Assembly: GCF_019175385.1 (NCBI RefSeq)
Contig: NC_083346.1
Location: 60,975,821-61,039,820 of the forward strand
DNA: 64,000 nucleotides
Direction: 5' to 3'
Origin: Lycium barbarum
Lineage: Eukaryota; Streptophyta; Magnoliopsida; Solanales; Solanaceae
Part shown: positions 51,416 to 63,811 of the stretch, piece by piece
Layout: each line of letters opens with the position of its first letter
Numbering within the stretch: position 1 is the first letter of the stretch
Notes under the pieces: generated by a model
The model's input: the letters and a program-made list of their open reading frames with translations, nothing else
What the model was told of the DNA's origin: nothing
Databases searched by the model: none
Program-made: the position numbers and the translations under genes

Positions 51416-53084
51416 TTCATGATCACTCTATGTTGTTTGAAGTATTGAAAAGCTTAGACACCTGAAATGTAGAAGAACATAGAAATGGACCATTATTGAG
51501 TGAATAGTGCCATAAATTAATGATAGTGGGATTGAATTATGAATGCTGAAGTGTTGTGAATACAAATACGTTATAAATGATGTTTATATCATGAAACAAG
51601 CGTTAAACGCATGAAAATGCAAGGACGAGTCATAAGGCTAATTATGAGGGAAATTGGAGGAAAATGGTGGATTTTGCTAAATGTACGTAAACGACGATTG
51701 TTGATTTCGATATTGTGAGTAATGCTATGAATGTTGGGAGTTAATATAAAACATGGGAAAAATAGTATAAACAAGAGAAGCGCTGTCCGACTTCTCTTAG
51801 AATTAGCGACGCGTTCTTGTAGTTAGTATGCTAATGTTGATATGAATTCTTTATGAAGGTAACGACGCGATATTGAAGGAGAACGAGTGAGCGATATCTT
51901 AGCTAAACGACCAAGGTATGTGAGGCTAGTCCCTTCTTTCTGATGGCATGAATCTTGTAGCACGAAATTCCTATTCTCTTCATGAGTTCTTGTAGTCCGA
52001 AAGGCTAAGAGTCTAACTCCTTAATGTTTATATAAGATGAGGAATACGATATGATGATGCTAGTATAATGATGATGTTAATTATCGGTTACACTCACCTT
52101 ATGTACTAGTTCCTTCAAGGTGAGGCAGAGTATCAATAGTTGATCCATAATGGAATCGGGGGATCACGACCTTACGTCACCCCGATAGAATAAAGTTGAT
52201 CTTGAGCCTTATGCATGTATTACAATGAGATAAGTATTTTATGATGAGTATACTATTATTATGAGCATTTATGATAAGCATGACATGAGCATTTCACCCC
52301 GTGCCTAGTTGGCCGGGCAGTCACCGCCAAGGAGGGCAGCTATACGGATACACCATGACCTTCAGGCATGGGCAGACACCACTAGTGGGCGGCATGAGAT
52401 GGTACCCCAGACGCGGGAGGCCTGGACGCGGGTTAATATTATTGATTATCACACCGTTCCGACATGGACGGGCAGCTTGCATATTATGCATATATGTTAT
52501 GAGGATGAGTATGAGTAAGATGGCACGCATGATTTCCTTTATGATTATCAGACAGATCCAGATATTTCACGTTGATCTTATCACTCTGTTGTTGATGTTT
52601 TCTTTCATTGTTTATGCTTCTCATACTCAGTACAACATTCGTACTGACGTCCTTTCTTCGGACGTGTGTTCATGCCCACGGGTAGACAGAGAGGAGAGCT
52701 TGGCCCAGATCCTCAGTAGTAGTCAGCTGGTTGAAAGCACTCCATTGTCCGGAGGTGCTTAGGATTATCCTTTTAGTATATATGTATATTTTGGCCACGA
52801 CGGAGTCTTGTTCCGTCCATGTATATACAGTATGTTAGTAGAGCCTCGTAGATACGCAGTGTGGGTTAGATGGTCTCACAAGACGTTTTCATATGCATGT
52901 ATATTATTTTGATGGCTGAAAGGCAATTGTATATAAAGTATTTATGTTTGTTTAATTATGATTTTCCTACAACTGGTATGTAAATTGATAAAAGAATATT
53001 AAATGAGCAAGATAAGCAGTAGAGTGAGCGGTGCTCGGTAACTAGCTCCGGGTACCCGTCGCGGCCCCTAGTTGGGTCGTGACA

Positions 53085-53289
53085 GAAGTGGTATCAGAGC
53101 AGTTCGTCCTAGGAAGTGTCTGCGAGCCGTGTCTAGTAGAGTCTTGTTTATGGTGTGTTGCGCGCCACGCTAATAAACAAGAGGCTACAGGGCATTTAGG
53201 AAAATGACCATCCTTCTTCTCATGAAATCGTGCGATAGAGCCATGCTTAGGATTATGTTATTCCTAAAAGTGCATTATGGTTTCAGAAA
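53085..53289 (+). other. Primer-binding site and leader of element H
   Basis: PBS TGGTATCAGAGC (53089-53100) lies four bases after the LTR, complementary to the 3' end of initiator tRNA-Met. A stem-loop at 53143-53181 has arms CTTGTTTAT/ATAAACAAG, an inner stem GTGTG/CACGC and the palindrome GCGCGC (53060 block: 53160-53165) in its loop. The leader ends GGTTTCAG (acceptor-like) four bases before the gag ATG. Confidence 0.88.
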
Positions 53290-54947
53290 ATGCCGCAAAA
53301 GGGAAAAGCTACAGCTGCCCAGAAGGGCAAAGCTACGACAAGGAGGCAGGCGGAAAGAGAGCCTCCGGCAAATGTAGAGGAAAGTGAATCGCAAAGTGAG
53401 GCTGCGCCCAATGTAGAAGAGCAGGGAGGAGCCTCAGCTCCGATTCCTCCACCGGGTGTTTCGGGCCAACAAGTGTCCAAGGCCATCCATTTATTGACAC
53501 AATTGGTTGCCACTCAGGCACAATGACAGGATGCGGGTCCAAGGGATCGTTCAGCTAGCACGAGAGCCCGTGACTTTATGGCCTTAAATCCTCCAGAATT
53601 CTTTGGGTCAAAGCCAGATAAAGATCCGCAAAATTTTATCGATGAGATTTTGAGGACTTTAGAGATTATCCATGCTTCCGAGACCGAATCCGTGGAGTTG
53701 GCTTCTTATAGACTCCGCGATGTGGCGGTGTTATGGTATAAGAATTGGGTGATAACAAGAGGAGAAAATGTTCCACCTCCCGTGTGGCAAGAGTTTGTAG
53801 ATGCCTTTATTCGTTACTACTTGCCACCCGAAGTCCGCCGAGCTAGAGCGGTAAGTTCCTGAATTTAAAGCAAAGGGGTATGAGTGCCCGAGAGTATAGC
53901 ATGCAATTCAACTCATTGGCCCGATATGCTCCGACTATGGTGGCCGACATAGGAGACAGGATCTATAGATTTGTGAGTGGTCTGGGGCCACATTTGTACA
54001 GAGATTGTTTGACGGCCTCCTTGTAAGACGGGATGGATATTTCCCGGATACAGGCCCATGCTTAGAATCTCGAGGAATGACAACGACAGCAAAGAAGTGA
54101 TCGTGATGGTGACAGAAGACAAGGTAAAAGGGCTAGATCTATGGGAGAGAACAGTGAGTATAGAGAGGGATCGAGACAGGCACATCCCAGGCACTCAGGT
54201 CAGTCCGCGACTAGTGCGCCTCCCAGATTCTCAGACGGAAGGTTCGATCGCTCTTTCCAGTCAGGGCAGGGTCAGAGTTCGAGGGCCCCCAGTTCTCAGT
54301 ATCAGGGAGATGTTAGTCAGAGGAGACCTCCAGTACCGCGGTGTAGCAAATTACATTCCGGACAGTGTCGTCAAGGTTCGGATGCTTGTTATGCTTGCGG
54401 GCAAGTTGGTCACATGATGAGAAATTGCCCCTCAGCGAGGGATAGAGCTGGGACTCAGCCTACAGGTTCAGCAGCGGGTTCTTCTTTAGCACGCCCGACA
54501 ACACAGACTCCTCAGACTACAACAGGTAGAGGCAGAGGTAGAGGGGGAGCATCTACTTCAGGTGCTGTTCAGCCCCGTGTGTATACTTTAGCTGGGCGAC
54601 AGGATCTCGAGTCTTCCCCAGATGTTGTCACAGGTACCCTGACTATATTTTCCCGTGACGTATATGCTCTAATTGATCCAGGTTCTACCTTCTCATATAT
54701 TACTCCGTATATTGCTGATTGTGTTGGGGTGAGACCCGAGCCAATTAAACCTTTCGAAGTATTCACTACGGTTGGTAATCCTGTAATAGCGAGGCAAGTA
54801 TATAAGAACTGTGTAGTCATTATACGTGATCGTCAGACAAAGGCTGATTTGATTGAACTTGAGATGATAGATTTTGACGTAATTATGGGTATGGACTGGT
54901 TGGCGTCATGCTATGCTAATGTTTGTTGCCGGACAAAGGTTGTTTGA
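53290..54947 (+). pseudogene. Gag and protease of element H
   Basis: ATG at 53290 (MPQKGKATAAQKGK), preceded by an acceptor-like TTTCAG. The gag core is recognisable (LNPPEFFGSKPDKDPQNFI, VWQEFVDAFIRYYLP). Lesions: TGA at 53524; a one-base deletion near 53851 that shifts the frame; then TAA 54024, TAG 54063 and TGA 54078 in the continuing frame. The rest is open: zinc knuckle CYACGQVGHMMRNC, RG-rich linker, and aspartic protease with LIDPGSTFSYI and VIMGMDWLA, ending at TGA 54945. Structure and order are those of a gag-pro unit fused to pol in the same frame as the RT that follows. Confidence 0.9.
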
Positions 54948-56400
54948 TTCAAATTTCCGGGAGAACCCATACTCTAGTGGAAGGGTAATACAGTTTCCCC
55001 AAAGGGTAGGGTTATTTCCTACCTTAAGGCGAGAAAGATGATAGCCAAGGGTTATATTTGTCATCTAGTTCGGGTTCATGACATGGAAGTGGAAGTGATA
55101 ACTTTCCAGTTTGTCCCGGTAGTGAATGAATTCCCAGATGTGTTTTCCGACGAGTTACCAGGCCTTCCTCCAAAAAGGGAAATCGATTTTGCTATTGATG
55201 TAGTACCCAACACCGAGCCTACTTCTATTCCTCCCTATCGAATGGCTCCAGCAGAGTTGAAAGAGCTAAAGGCACAGTTGAAAGACTTACTCAAGAAGGG
55301 TTTTATTAGACCCAGTTCATCACCGTGGGGAGCACCGGTCTTGTTCGTGCGAAAGAAAGATGGGTCGCTACGAATGTGTATCGATTATAGACAGTTGAAC
55401 AAGGTGACTGTGAAGAACAAATATCCCCTTCCCAGAATCGACGACTTGTTCGATCAATTACAAGGTGCTAAGTGGTTTTCTAAGATAGACCTAAGATCGG
55501 GTTATCATCAAGTGAGGATCAGAGAAGAAGACATTCCCAAGACAGCCTTCAGAACGAGGTACGGCCATTACGAGTTCCGAGTGATGTCGTTTGGGTTGAC
55601 AAACGCCCCGGCGGTGTTCATGAATTTAATGAATAATGTGTTCAGGTCGTTCTTGGATATTTTTGTGATAGTGTTTATCGACGATATCCTGGTATATTAT
55701 CGCACAGAGTCAGAACATGCAGATCATCTAAGAATTGTTCTTGGCGTTCTTCGAGATCGGGAATTGTATGCAAAGTTTTTGAAGTGCGAGTTTTGGCTAA
55801 AATCCGTGGCATTTCTAGGTCATGTTATTTCTGATGATGGTATCCGAGTCGACACTCAGAAAATAGAAGCTGTGAAGACTTGGGCAAGGCCTACGACACC
55901 TACGGAAGTTCGTAGTTTTCTTGGGTTAGCAGGATATTACAGGAGATTTGTAGAGGGCTTCTCATCTATTTCAGCCCCATTGACGAAGTTAACTCAGAAG
56001 TTGGCTAAATTCCAGTGGAATGATGCCTGTGAGCGTAGTTTCCAAGAGTTGAAAAACAGGTTGACCTCAGCGCCAGTACTAACACTTCCGGAAGGGTCCG
56101 ATGGCTATGTCGTATATTGTGATGCCTCCAGTGTGGGAATAGGATGCGTATTGATGCAGCATGGGAGAGTCATTGCATATGCCTCGAGACAGTTGCGAAG
56201 GCATGAACAGAATTATCCGACTCATGATCTCGAATTGGCCGCGGTTATCCATGCCTTAAAAATATGGAGGCACTACTTGTATGGTGTAAGTGTTGACATC
56301 TATACGGATCACAAAAGCCTCCAATATATTTTCAAACAGAAGGAGTTGAACCTGCGGCAAAGGCGATGGTTAGAATTACTAAAGTATTACGATGTGAGCT
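54948..56400 (+). pseudogene. Reverse transcriptase and RNase H of element H
   Basis: In the same frame as the protease. After a stop in the linker it is open from about 55020 to 56411. [46 protein letters not shown], and catalytic [13 protein letters not shown]. RNase [28 protein letters not shown] and [14 protein letters not shown]. Just after KYYDV near 56397 the frame jumps directly into the [11 protein letters not shown] segment. A stretch corresponding to the [13 protein letters not shown] linker (about 40 codons in element B) has been deleted out of frame. Confidence 0.92.
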
Positions 56401-57533
56401 CCATCAACTAGCAAGTCTCGGCGTACGTGCGACTGATGCAGGAGATGCAAGTATTAGCATCAATGACCCCACAGTTTCATCATTGAATCTAGAGGTGAAG
56501 GAACGGCAATATGAGGATTCCAAGCTAAGTCATTATCGACATCTAGCTCACGAAAAAGAAAAGTCTCCATTCAAAGTTTCCATAGAAGGGGTCCTTAGGT
56601 ATCGGGGCAGGTTATGCGTACCGGATGTGGCAAACTTACGCCAACGGATTTTAGAGGAAGTACATCATTCCTGGTATTCTATTCATCCAGGTGCAACCAA
56701 GATGTACCACGACCTTAAGTTGCTATATTGGTAGGATGGCATGAAGCGAGACATAGCGGGGTTTGTAGCCCAATGTCCAAATTGTCAGCAAGTGAAAGCC
56801 GAACATCAAAAGCCAGGAGGTTTATTGCAAGCAATGAAAATTCCTACGTGGAAATGGGAAGAAATTAATATGCATTTTGTGGTAGGATTACCCCGTACGC
56901 GAGGGAAGTATGATTCTATATGGGCGATCGTGGACAGGCTCACAAAAGCAGCTCATTTTCTCCCCGTCAGGACTACGTATTCAGCGGAAGACTATGCTAA
57001 ATTGTATCTCAAGGAGATTGTATGACTTCATGGTATTCCTTTGGCCATTATCACGGATAGAGGGGCGCAGTTCACAGCCAAGTTCTGGAAGTCCTTTCAA
57101 GAAGGTCTAGGTACTCGAGTTAAGCTCAGCACGGCGTTCCACCCACAGACCGACGGGCAAGCCGAGCGCACTATTCAGACCTTAGAAAAAATGCTACGAG
57201 CATGTGTGCTGGACTTCGATGGTAGTTGGGATGAGCATTTTCCTCTTATTGAATTTGCCTATAATAACAGCTATCATTCCAGTATCCAAATGGCTCCGTA
57301 TGAAGCCTTATACGGAAGAAAATGCAGATCTCCAATTGGATGGTTTGAAACCGGAGAAGTACAATTGATAGGCCCCGACTTGGTCCAACAAGCAGTTGAA
57401 AAGGTTAAAGTGATTCGAGACCGACTGTTAACAGCTCAAAGTCGCCAAAAGTCTTATGCGGACAACCGCCGACGGGATTTAGAATTTCAAGCTAATGATT
57501 GGGTATTCCTGAAAGTTTCACCAATGAAGGGAG
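56397..57533 (+). pseudogene. Integrase of element H, 5' part
   Basis: N-terminal zinc module (HHSWYSIHPGATKMYHDL ... CPNCQQ), then MHFVVGLP where relatives read MDF, so the first catalytic Asp is replaced by His. ITDRGAQFTAKFW (second Asp) and QAERTIQTLE (Glu) are kept. Stops: TAG 56732-56734 at a conserved Trp and TGA 57023-57025 at a conserved Arg codon. The hAT element interrupts the frame at 57534, just before the MRFGKKGKLSPRY segment. Confidence 0.92.
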
Positions 57534-58587
<1,054 letters not shown>

Positions 58588-58595
58588 GAAGGGAG

Positions 58596-59008
58596 TAATG
58601 AGGTTCGGCAAAAAGGGGAAATTGAGTCCAAGATACGTTGGACCTTATCGAATCATCCGCAAGGTGGGAAGAGTAGCCTATGAGTTGGACTTGCCTTCAG
58701 AGCTCGAATCTGTACACCCAGTATTCCATGTTTCGATGCTCCGCAAGTGTATTGGAGACCCCACGAGGATTGTTCCGATTGATGATGTACAAGTGACAGA
58801 GAAGTTGACATACGAAGAAGTGCCCATTGCTATTTTGGATAGACAAGTGCGAAGGCTTCAGAATAAAAAGGTTGCTTCAGTCAAAGTGCTATGGCGGAAC
58901 AATAATCGGGAAGAAATTACTTGGGAAGCGGAGGAAAAGATGAAATCTATGTACCCCCATTTGTTCCAATCCCCAGAAGAGATTCAAAATGAGACGTCGA
59001 CGATATGA
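58596..59008 (+). pseudogene. Integrase C-terminus and chromodomain of element H, 3' part
   Basis: Continues the integrase after the hAT insertion: MRFGKKGKLSPRYVGPYRI, LESVHPVFHVSMLRK, then the chromodomain (VPIAILDRQVRRLQ, ASVKVLWRNNNREEITWE, YPHLF). It stops at TGA near 59006, with no further lesions in this part. Confidence 0.92.
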
Positions 59009-59212
59009 GGTATGAATGTTTTAATTTTATGTTTTTGGTCGTGTGTGGCTATAAATGTGTTGATATTGTGACATAGCCCTGTGAGGCGATGATATTATGG
59101 GTCGTTGTGGTAAATTGGTAGTGCCAAATTACAAAGGGAACTCTGGCAAAATTTTTCTAGAATCCCCGAGTGTCGAACATTCGAGGACGAATGTTCCAAA
59201 AGGGGGGAAGAA
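59009..59212 (+). other. 3' tail and polypurine tract (element H)
   Basis: Non-coding spacer ending in CAAAAGGGGGGAAGAA directly before the 3' LTR at 59213. Inverted repeat ACATTCGAGGACGAATGT at 59177-59194, identical to A and B. Confidence 0.85.
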
Positions 59213-61740
59213 TGTTACACCTCGGAAATTTTTCCGTACTTGTGTGATGAGTAGAACAATGAAGGACTTGAGTGTATGGTGTTTTACTAAGTCGAGAATG
59301 GCTAATTTTGCATTTTTGGAAATAATAAAGTTGCAGAAAAATTTTCACCCAGTGGTCGTATATGGCACTATACAACCCGTAAAGTGATTTACGGACCGTA
59401 TAGTGCAATCGTCTTTCATTGCGTCAAAAATCTCAAGATTCTGTTAAGTGTTGAAATGGTTAAAGACGACCCAGAATACGGCCCGAAAACTAGTTTACGG
59501 ACGGTAAACTGGTTTACGGACCGTAAACCAGGTCGTAAACCACCAGGTCCCTCAGCCAAGACTTTCTGTAAATGTTGAATATGGTTAAATACGACTCAGT
59601 TTACGGCCCGTAAACTGGTTTACGGGACCGTAAACTGGTTTACGGACCGTAAACCAGGTCGTAAACTGCCATGTCCACCAGCCAAACTCTCTGTTTTTGG
59701 AATGCTTAAATACGACCACAGTGGATGACCCGTAAATCAAAATACGGTCCGTAAACTGCAGTTTACGACCACTGTTCACCCGACGAGAATTCATTAAACA
59801 TCAACTTTTGAGTTATTAAAAGGAACTTAGGCCTCATTTTATTTCATTCTTCATTCATACAACTCAAGAACACTCTAGAACTCTCCAATTACTTCCTCCA
59901 TAAGAATCCAAGAGAATCAAGCGAAAGCTAAAGATCAACAACACAAAACCTATGAAATCAAGTGCAAGAACACATCAAGGGATCATCTAAGTCAAGTAAT
60001 TCCCAAGAAGGTGAACTAGGGTTTTGTTTAAGTGAAGAATTTCAACTCAAGGGTTGTTCAACCACTATCCAAGGTAAGTTTCATGATCATTCTATGTTGT
60101 TTGAAGTATTGAAAAGCTTAGACACCTGAAATGTAGAAGAACATAGAAATGGACCATTATTGAGTGAATAGTGCCATAAATGAATGATAGTGGGATTGAA
60201 TTATGAATGTTGAAGTGTTGTGAATACAAATACGTTATAAATGATGTTTATATCATGAAACAAGCGTTAAACGCATAAAAATGCAAGGACGAGTCATAAG
60301 GCTAATTATGAGGGAAAATGGTGGATTTTGCTAAATGTACGTAAACGACGATTGTTGATTTCGATATTGTGAGTAATGCTATGAATGTTGGGAGTTAATA
60401 TAAAACATGGGAAAAATAGTATAAACAAGAGAAGCGCTGTCCGACTTCTCTTAGAATTAGCGACGCGTTCTTGTAGTTAGTATGTTAATGTTGATATGAA
60501 TTCTTTATGAAGGTAACGACGCGATATTGAAGGAGAACGAGTGAGCGATATCTTAGCTAAACGACCAAGGTATGTGAGGCTAGTCCCTTCTTTCTGATGG
60601 TATGAATCTTGTAGCACGAAATTCCTATTCTCTTCATGAGTTCTTGTAGTCCGAAAGGCTAAGAGACTAACTCCTTAATGTCTATATAAGATGAGGAATA
60701 CGATATGATGATGCTAGTATAATGATGATGTTAATTATCGCTTACACTCACCTTATGTACTAGTTCCTTCAAGGTGAGGCAGAGTATCAATAGTTGATCC
60801 ATAATGGAATCGGGGGATCACGACCTTACGTCACCCCGATAGAATAAAGTTGATCTTGAGCCTTATGCATGTATTACAATGAGATAAGTATTTTATGATG
60901 AGTATACTATTATTATGAGCATTTTATGATAAGCATGACATGGGCATTTCACACCGTGCCTAGTTGGCTGGGCAGTCACCGCCAAGGCGGGCAGCTATAC
61001 GGATACACCATGACCTTCGGGCATGGGCAGACACCACTAGTGGGCGGCATGAGATGGTACCCCGGACGCGGGAGGCCTGGACGCGGGCTAATATTATTGA
61101 TTATCACACCATTCCGACATGGACGGGTAGCTTGCATATGATGCATATATGTTATGAGGATGAGTATGAGTAAGATGGCACGCATGATTTCCTTTATGAT
61201 TATCAGACAGATCCAGATATTTCACGTTGATGTTATCACTATGTTGTTGATGTTTTCTTTCATTGTTTATGCTTCTCATACTCAGTACAACATTCGTACT
61301 GACGTCCTTTCTTCGGACGCTGTGTTCATGCCCACAGGTAGACAGAGAGGAGAGCTTGGCCCAGATCCTCAGTAGCAGTCAGCTGGTTGAAAGCACTCCA
61401 TTGTCCGGAGGTGCTTAGGATTATCCTTTTGGTATATATGTATATTTTGGGCACGATAGAGTCTTGTTCCGTCCATGTATATACAGTATGTTAGTAGAGG
61501 CTCGTAGATACGCAGTGTGGGTTAGATGGTCTCACAAGACGTTTTCATATGCATGTATATTATTTTGATGGCCGAAAGGCAATTGTATATAAAGTATTTA
61601 CGTTTGTTTAATTATGATTTTCCTACAACTGGTATGTAAATTGATAAAAGAATATTAAATGAGCAAGATAAGCAGTAGAGTGAGCGGTGCTCGGTAACTA
61701 GCTCCGGGTACCCGTCGCGGCCCCTAGTTGGGTCGTGACA
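59213..61740 (+). repeat. 3' LTR of element H
   Basis: 2,528 bp and closely similar to the 5' LTR, but it has one extra unit of roughly 130 bp in the palindrome array (about 59444-59575) and lacks about 11 bp near 60313. Palindrome array 59352-59768, TATA-like box 59813-59823, donor-like AAG|GTAAGT at 60074, double hairpin 61267-61343. No gene is seen. Confidence 0.95.
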
Positions 61741-62371
61741 TTTATGGATCGGGCCGTACGTTCCTCAGCACTAACATATGATGACATACGGATCGGGCTG
61801 CGCGTTCCGCAACAATTTACTATATGATGCTTTATGAGTATGCATGCATGGATCCGCCTTAAGAGGCAAGCAGTTATCGATTATCTCCTTGTACTTACTT
61901 TACTTTCTTATTCTTACTTTATTTCTTGATGTATGCCTTACATACTCAGTACAATGCTCGTACTGACATCCTTTTCTTTGGATGTTGTGTTCTTGCCCAC
62001 AAGTAGACGGGAAAGCGGTCCAGACTGATAGGAGTCACTAGCCGAGCTGAAGAGCACTCCATCTTCCGGAGGTGCTAATTGGTTGTACCTTTTGTGTATA
62101 TATTTGTATGCCACTCAATAGAGGCTCATAGATGCTCGATGTGGGTTGTGTAGTTCCACAACGTGGGTAGTACGCATGTGTATAAGTATATTGAAATATG
62201 TTTTGTATCAACGCGTTATATTTTTGTAATAAAAGAGAAAATACTCTTTTTAAAGCTAACCGGAAATAGATGAATGATTGTTAAATGGGTTAGGTAAATG
62301 ATAGTACGAGAGGTGCTCGGTGGTTAGCCCCGGGTACCCTTCGCGGCCCCTAGCCGGGTCGTGACGCTGAA

Positions 62372-63596
62372 TTGCCAAACTTAGCTGCACCATGCCCTAA
62401 CTGGGCTTGAGAATTTCGAGGAGCTGCTGAATTAGTGGACTGAGCCATATTACCACGGGTACCCTGTCTCGCGGATGGATAGTCCCTCTGAAGATGGCCG
62501 TCCTGGCCATACTCATAACATATATCCATACCCATGCGACACTCCCTGTGTGTCTCTTACCCCACTTGTTGTAGACAGGATTATCATAAGTCTTCTGACA
62601 TATACTAGCCGGAGAATAGGAGTATGTTGGCCTAAAATTCTATCTCTTCTGATCATTCCTGAACTTTGGGGCTAGGGCACTGCAGATGAAGCAGGTCCCA
62701 ATGACTTATTATTGAAGAATTTCCTGCCTCCACCTCTCCCATGACTGAAGTTACCTGTAGACTTAGCTCTTTTACTAAACTCTCTGTCTTTCTCTTTTTG
62801 AAGAGTTTCTTCCTCTTTCATTCTGTCCTCAATACCCTGAAAAAAAGCGACCATCTTGGTGATAGTCATCATCCCATTCTGAGCAGCAATATTCGCATCA
62901 CCGTGTAAGTCGGGTATAAGGCCCAATACAAATCGCCTAACTAAGGCCCTCATATCGGGGACCATATACTGAGCATACTTAGCCAAGGAAACAAACTTGA
63001 GATAGTACTCATTCACACTCATACCATTCTACCCGAGTCTTTCAAATTCGAAGGCTTTCGCCTCTCTGACCTCAATCAGCTGGAAGTGGTCAACGAAAGC
63101 ATAAAAAAACTCATCCCAAGTTGCTGGGGATGCATCTTCCTTGCGAGACTATTCCCACTTCTCATACCAAATATGAGCAACATCCTGTAACTGATAAGCT
63201 CCTAACTCTGCTGCCTTTGTCTCAGTAGCATGCATAACACGAAAGACTTTCTCAAGCCATCGATGAAGTTTTGGTGGTCCTCCGCCTCAAGTGACCCCGT
63301 GAATACTGGAGGCTTAATATTCAGGAATTTCTTGGTCCTAGAATTGTCCGGCCCTCCACTTGCACCTGTGCCAGGAGCCATTTCCTGACGTTGGGCCTGG
63401 TTAACAACAATTTGGCTGAGCAGCTGGATAACTCCCTTAATAGCCATGTCAGTAGCATTGCATTCGATGCAAGCCCTTGAGGCTCGGTGTGAACTTCCTG
63501 AATTTGAGAGTCCTCAGCAGTAGCCCTTTGGCTAGTAGTTGACGTCCTTCGGCTAGTAGTTGAAGTCCTTCTGGTGTAATTTCTTTTTGCAGGCAT
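62372..63596 (-). pseudogene. Gag of element E
   Basis: On the minus strand the likely start is ATG at 63596 (MPAKRNYTRRTSTTSRR, basic N-terminus), which resembles the N-termini of the other Gags better than an upstream in-frame ATG. Fragments in shifting frames follow: IQLLSQIVVNQAQRQ, LNIKPPVFTGSLEAEDHQNFI, then MSVNEYYLKFVSLAKYAQ to the basic RGGGRKF region. The zinc knuckle is degenerate: CYEYGQDGHLQRDY has Tyr where the second and fourth cysteines belong. At least two frameshifts and several stops are present. It continues into the protease beyond solo LTR F. Confidence 0.82.
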
Positions 63597-63811
63597 TTTT
63601 TGAAATACGTAATACGCACGAGTTAGAAGGATTCCTGAAAGCATAGTTCGAACTGCACTATCTAGAGTATGAAAGAAGTGAGACAATCCAAGATATCTTG
63701 GTGGTTAATTGTTTATATGTCTGGGCGCGACACACACATAAAAGTGACCCCACTTGACACGGTTTCATAGAATCCCTAAGACACTTGAAACTAGGCTCTG
63801 ATACCAAGTTT
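63597..63811 (-). other. Leader and primer-binding site of element E
   Basis: PBS TGGTATCAGAGC on the minus strand at 63806-63795. A degenerate form of the post-PBS hairpin lies at 63746-63708. The acceptor-like motif before gag has decayed (ATTTCAA rather than TTTCAG). Confidence 0.8.

Larger units (their letters stand above)
50675..53084 (+). repeat. 5' LTR of element H
   Basis: 2,410 bp, TGTTACACCTCGG to GTCGTGACA. Modules in order: palindrome array (50815-51105), TATA-like TTATTAAAAGG (51149-51159), leader, donor-like CCAAG|GTAAGT at 51410, inverted repeat (52155-52187), two copies of an ACGCGGG motif (52407-52435) and the double hairpin (52616-52687). No gene is seen. Confidence 0.95.
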
